From the NCBI RefSeq assembly GCF_014647655.1, contig NZ_BMPP01000034.1, positions 1 through 17,177 of the forward strand: DNA of 17,177 nt, written 5' to 3'. Made by a program: the position numbers and the translations under genes. Shown here in pieces: positions 17,081 through 17,177 of this stretch. The stretch's first letter is position 1. Every line of letters begins with the position of its first letter. The notes under the pieces were generated by a model, which was not told the origin of the DNA, did no database searches, and saw nothing but the letters and a program-made list of their open reading frames with translations. Source of the stretch: Deinococcus malanensis. Lineage in GTDB: Bacteria; Deinococcota; Deinococci; Deinococcales; Deinococcaceae.

Positions 17081-17177
17081 CTATGACGGCAAAGGGAGCT
17101 TGACGAGGCGCTCCTCGAGATCCAGCAAGTAGGGTTCGGGATCACGCCGGAAGCGTAACTGCTTGCGGCGCCGCTCA
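17081..17177 (-). CDS. C-terminal end of an unidentified protein (continues beyond the window)
   Basis: The minus frame, open from the window edge to TAG 17081-17083, reads ERRRKQLRFRRDPEPYLLDL and ends EERLVKLPLPS. A basic block is followed by an amphipathic acidic helix. It is too short to assign. Its short distance to the next gene suggests one transcript. Confidence 0.45.
   Translation of the reverse strand, partial: ERRRKQLRFRRDPEPYLLDLEERLVKLPLPS

Overview
The window is high-GC DNA that most likely comes from Deinococcus. The main reason is the recA gene (13685-14761, minus strand), whose product reads from memory as very close to D. radiodurans RecA. A second reason is a degenerate match upstream of it to the radiation/desiccation response motif (RDRM) of that genus. 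The weak ribosome sites and TANNNT boxes close to some start codons also fit, as Deinococcus is known for leaderless mRNAs. No rRNA, tRNA or CRISPR array was seen.

Layout, left to right. 1-140: the tail of an IS3-family element. 240-1228: a two-gene minus-strand group, a secreted methionine-rich DUF4142 protein followed by a DsrE-like protein, with a very strong hairpin between them. 1505-2732: a nearly complete IS3-family insertion sequence with inverted ends, a probable 3-bp target duplication and a frameshifted transposase. 2747-3196: a possible hypothetical gene. 3553-4866: a secreted, lipid-anchored subtilisin-like (S8) protease. 4949-5169: gene scraps, a possible IS66-type fragment and the last 27 residues of an OmpR-type response regulator. 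5400-6311: a diguanylate cyclase. 6457-6759: a small helical hypothetical protein. 6809-7147: a truncated second GGDEF gene. 7299-8791: UDP-glucose 6-dehydrogenase overlapping the first 32 codons of a sugar-nucleotide epimerase/decarboxylase that is cut off. 9182-9958: a lipoprotein followed by a strong terminator. 10260-10880: a DoxX-like membrane protein. 10950-11363: the wreck of an IS200/IS605 element (tnpA and a 40-codon tnpB). 11362-12212: two gene fragments, one of them a TauE/SafE permease lacking its start. 12229-13510: two small genes bracketed by a directly repeated sequence of about 31 bp. 13685-14761: recA with its own terminator and promoter. 14874-15413: a hypothetical gene. 15449-15624: the C-terminal end of a GNAT acetyltransferase cut by an IS110-family element (15621 to about 16.7-16.8 kb). 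16779-17177: two minus-strand genes at the right edge, one partial.

The region looks like a fast-decaying accessory segment, perhaps on a plasmid or megaplasmid. It holds traces of five or six mobile elements and at least six truncated genes among a few intact ones. The intact genes fall into a stress theme (recA, DsrE, DUF4142, DoxX), an envelope/polysaccharide theme (ugd, lipoproteins, S8 protease) and a signalling theme (GGDEF). The two most interesting signals are a pair of strong RNA hairpins just after the IS110 transposase gene, a candidate bridge RNA of an IS1111-like element, and a stand-alone recA whose promoter overlaps an RDRM-like palindrome.
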